From NCBI GenBank assembly GCA_041651295.1, contig JBAZJN010000022.1, positions 1 through 15,587 on the forward strand: a stretch of DNA of 15,587 nt, read 5' to 3'. A program made the position numbers and the translations under genes. The notes beneath the pieces were generated by a model. That model searched no databases. It saw only the letters and a list, made by a program, of their open reading frames with translations, and was not told the origin of the DNA. Positions 14,853-15,587 of this stretch are shown piece after piece. The DNA comes from JBAZJN01 sp041651295. GTDB taxonomy: Bacteria; Patescibacteriota; UBA1384; XYA2-FULL-43-10; CAINNR01. The stretch's first letter is position 1. Every line of letters starts with the position of its first letter.

Positions 14853-14877
14853 AAAAACTGACAAAAAGACGTAGAAT
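14849..14877 (+). promoter_or_regulatory. Promoter of the structured RNA
   Basis: TTGAAA (14849-14854) and TAGAAT (14872-14877) are 17 bases apart. Seven bases beyond the -10 is G14884, which is also the second base of the outer helix of the RNA. A second perfect -10, TATAAT (14877-14882), overlaps but lacks a good -35. A TGACAAAAA sequence between the boxes matches the reverse strand of the repeat cluster at 10409-10425. Confidence 0.65.
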
Positions 14878-14883
14878 ATAATT

Positions 14884-15028
14884 GCGTCCCATATTATCGA
14901 CATTGCCATGAGGAATGTTGTCTCTTAAGACCCGATTGCGGGCTGAAAGGGGCAGTCGTTCCTCCACAATCGGAGTCCTCGTGGCTTCGGTAATGTGGGA
15001 CGCAGGCAACGGCTGTCCCTTTTTGTTT
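14884..15028 (+). ncRNA. Candidate structured noncoding RNA with possible pseudoknot
   Basis: A roughly 145-base RNA whose pairings were found by hand. Helix A: 14883-14896 with 14991-15004, 14 pairs including one G-U, extended by four more pairs (14897-14900 with 14987-14990). Helix C: 14905-14914 with 14976-14985, ten pairs. Inside C are hairpin E (14920-14923 with 14928-14931) and helix D (14932-14938 with 14967-14973, seven pairs), forming a three-way junction. The D loop contains 14946-14958, which can pair with 15010-15022 over 13 pairs including two G-U, making a pseudoknot. A U-tract (TTTTTGTTT) ends it. No protein frame fits, and it has its own promoter. I recognise no known RNA family. 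It could be a regulatory RNA of the replication module or a cis-acting switch for the next gene. Confidence 0.65.
14997..15028 (+). terminator. Terminator hairpin at the RNA 3' end
   Basis: GGGACG (14997-15002) pairs with TGTCCC (15014-15019) across an 11-base loop and is followed by TTTTTGTTT. Its left arm is the same sequence that closes helix A, and its right arm is part of the possible pseudoknot strand, so the pairings compete. This suits either simple termination of the RNA or conditional termination. Confidence 0.55.
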
Positions 15029-15078
15029 ATTTGACTTCCTTAAACCTTTGGCCCATGTATGTGTGTAAAGGGTCAAAT
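15029..15078 (+). promoter_or_regulatory. Hairpin that can hide the ribosome binding site of the last gene
   Basis: ATTTGAC (15029-15035) pairs with GTCAAAT (15072-15078), and CCTTT (15045-15049) pairs with AAAGG (15067-15071), giving 12 pairs with a nine-base bulge on the left. The AAAGGG on the right arm is the best Shine-Dalgarno-like sequence before the ATG at 15082, so the hairpin could restrict initiation. Confidence 0.45.
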
Positions 15079-15081
15079 TCA

Positions 15082-15587
15082 ATGAAAATAATAATTAACC
15101 ATAAACATATGACAATAAAAGCCAAAATTTACGCCGTAATCGCCATCGTGGCGGTCTTTGGAGCAGGTTACGGAGTTTATTACCTTCTAAGCAACGTACC
15201 GCAAAATAAAGGCAACGTTGACATAGCTTCAATAACGACATTTGAGGCATGCAACAAAGCAGGCTTCCCGACCATAAAGCACTATCCCGATCAGTGCCAG
15301 ACACCAGACGGCAGGATTTTTGTCGACGGCAAGAAACCAGACCAGAACGAACTCGCCAAAGCAGAACAGGCAATTAGAACCTTCATGGGAGAGCCGAACC
15401 TGGAGCTCGAATACATGAGCCAAAACAGGCATCCCGCAAACTTCTCAGTCTACAAGCCGACAGGAAAAACAACCGCCAATGATGATGGTGGAACTTATGA
15501 CTTCGTGGAAGGATGGGATCGCCCTGTTTATATTTTTCAGCAGAAGAACTACATCAACGACCGATGCGAAGTCTATGAATACGAAGT
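15082..15587 (+). CDS. Membrane-anchored TPDGR-motif protein, 3' end outside the window
   Basis: At least 168 residues, open to the end of the window. I use ATG 15082 because AAAGGG lies nine bases before it; ATG 15109 in the same frame gives a shorter, more typical N-terminus (MTIKAKIYAV) but has no ribosome binding site. One membrane helix (about residues 15-36, VIAIVAVFGAGYGVYYLL) is followed at once by FEACNKAGF...YPDQCQTPDGRIFVDG (54-83). That segment shares 15 of 29 gapless positions with the C-terminal motif of the protein at 25-1041. The rest is a polar, aromatic-rich extracytoplasmic domain with no recognised family. The structured RNA and a hairpin lie directly upstream, so expression may be regulated post-transcriptionally. 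Confidence 0.8.
   Translation, partial: MKIIINHKHMTIKAKIYAVIAIVAVFGAGYGVYYLLSNVPQNKGNVDIASITTFEACNKAGFPTIKHYPDQCQTPDGRIFVDGKKPDQNELAKAEQAIRTFMGEPNLELEYMSQNRHPANFSVYKPTGKTTANDDGGTYDFVEGWDRPVYIFQQKNYINDRCEVYEYE

Noticed and set aside
14809..15082. Minus-strand open frames of 62-66 residues over the structured RNA
   Set aside because: They are explained by the RNA pairing regions and lack ribosome binding sites; promoter and U-tract point to the plus strand.
15095..15432. Minus-strand frames opposite the partial gene at the right edge
   Set aside because: The plus frame has a membrane helix and the conserved TPDGR motif; the minus frames are Cys/Arg-rich shadows.
1..15587. CRISPR array, insertion sequence, tRNA or attachment site
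   Set aside because: No regularly spaced repeats, transposase, integrase or tRNA-like sequence were noticed in the window.

Overview
This is probably a chromosomal accessory region or mobile element from a candidate-phyla-radiation bacterium (Patescibacteria, Parcubacteria-like). That is an inference from several things: tightly packed small genes, a DUF5659-like protein, short single-pass membrane proteins carrying a C...P.QC.TPDGR.F motif, and a primase-ATPase fusion of the phage/plasmid kind. The standard genetic code applies, because TGA ends several well-supported genes (such as the primase at 13951 and the membrane gene at 5047). No tRNA, rRNA, CRISPR array, insertion sequence or integrase was seen.

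Left two thirds (25 to 10345, all minus strand): one almost gapless run of ten or eleven genes. It starts with a 65-residue excisionase-type HTH protein, then a type III restriction-modification pair: mod (broken by a one-base frameshift) and res (intact, with helicase motifs and a PD-ExK nuclease). Two genes then follow with no gap or with an ATGA overlap: a membrane-anchored 205-residue protein and a 1016-residue all-helical protein. The very tight coupling makes these two candidate parts of the same defence system. Without any visible terminator, the run continues into a small two-helix membrane protein, a small soluble protein, two more small membrane proteins and a 338-residue membrane-anchored protein.

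Centre (10346 to 10448): two divergent sigma70-type promoters share a single -35 position over a cluster of TGTCA/TGACA repeats. One drives the restriction run leftward. The other drives a 240-residue winged-helix-like regulator rightward, which ends at a clear intrinsic terminator (11205-11240).

Right third (11276 to 15587, plus strand): a replication-type module. It holds a DUF5659-like protein, a small protein paralogous to one in the left run, a 725-residue CHC2/TOPRIM primase fused to a P-loop ATPase and C-terminal helical region, a 158-residue unknown, and a 128-residue zinc-ribbon protein. It is followed by a promoter whose predicted start falls exactly at the base of a large structured RNA (about 14884-15028) with nested helices, a three-way junction, a potential 13-bp pseudoknot and a U-tract. 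Last is the 5' part of another membrane-anchored TPDGR-motif gene that runs off the window.

The strongest leads are the undescribed-looking structured RNA, the type III restriction operon with two coupled accessory genes, and the mod frameshift at the sharp edge of an AT-rich specificity segment.
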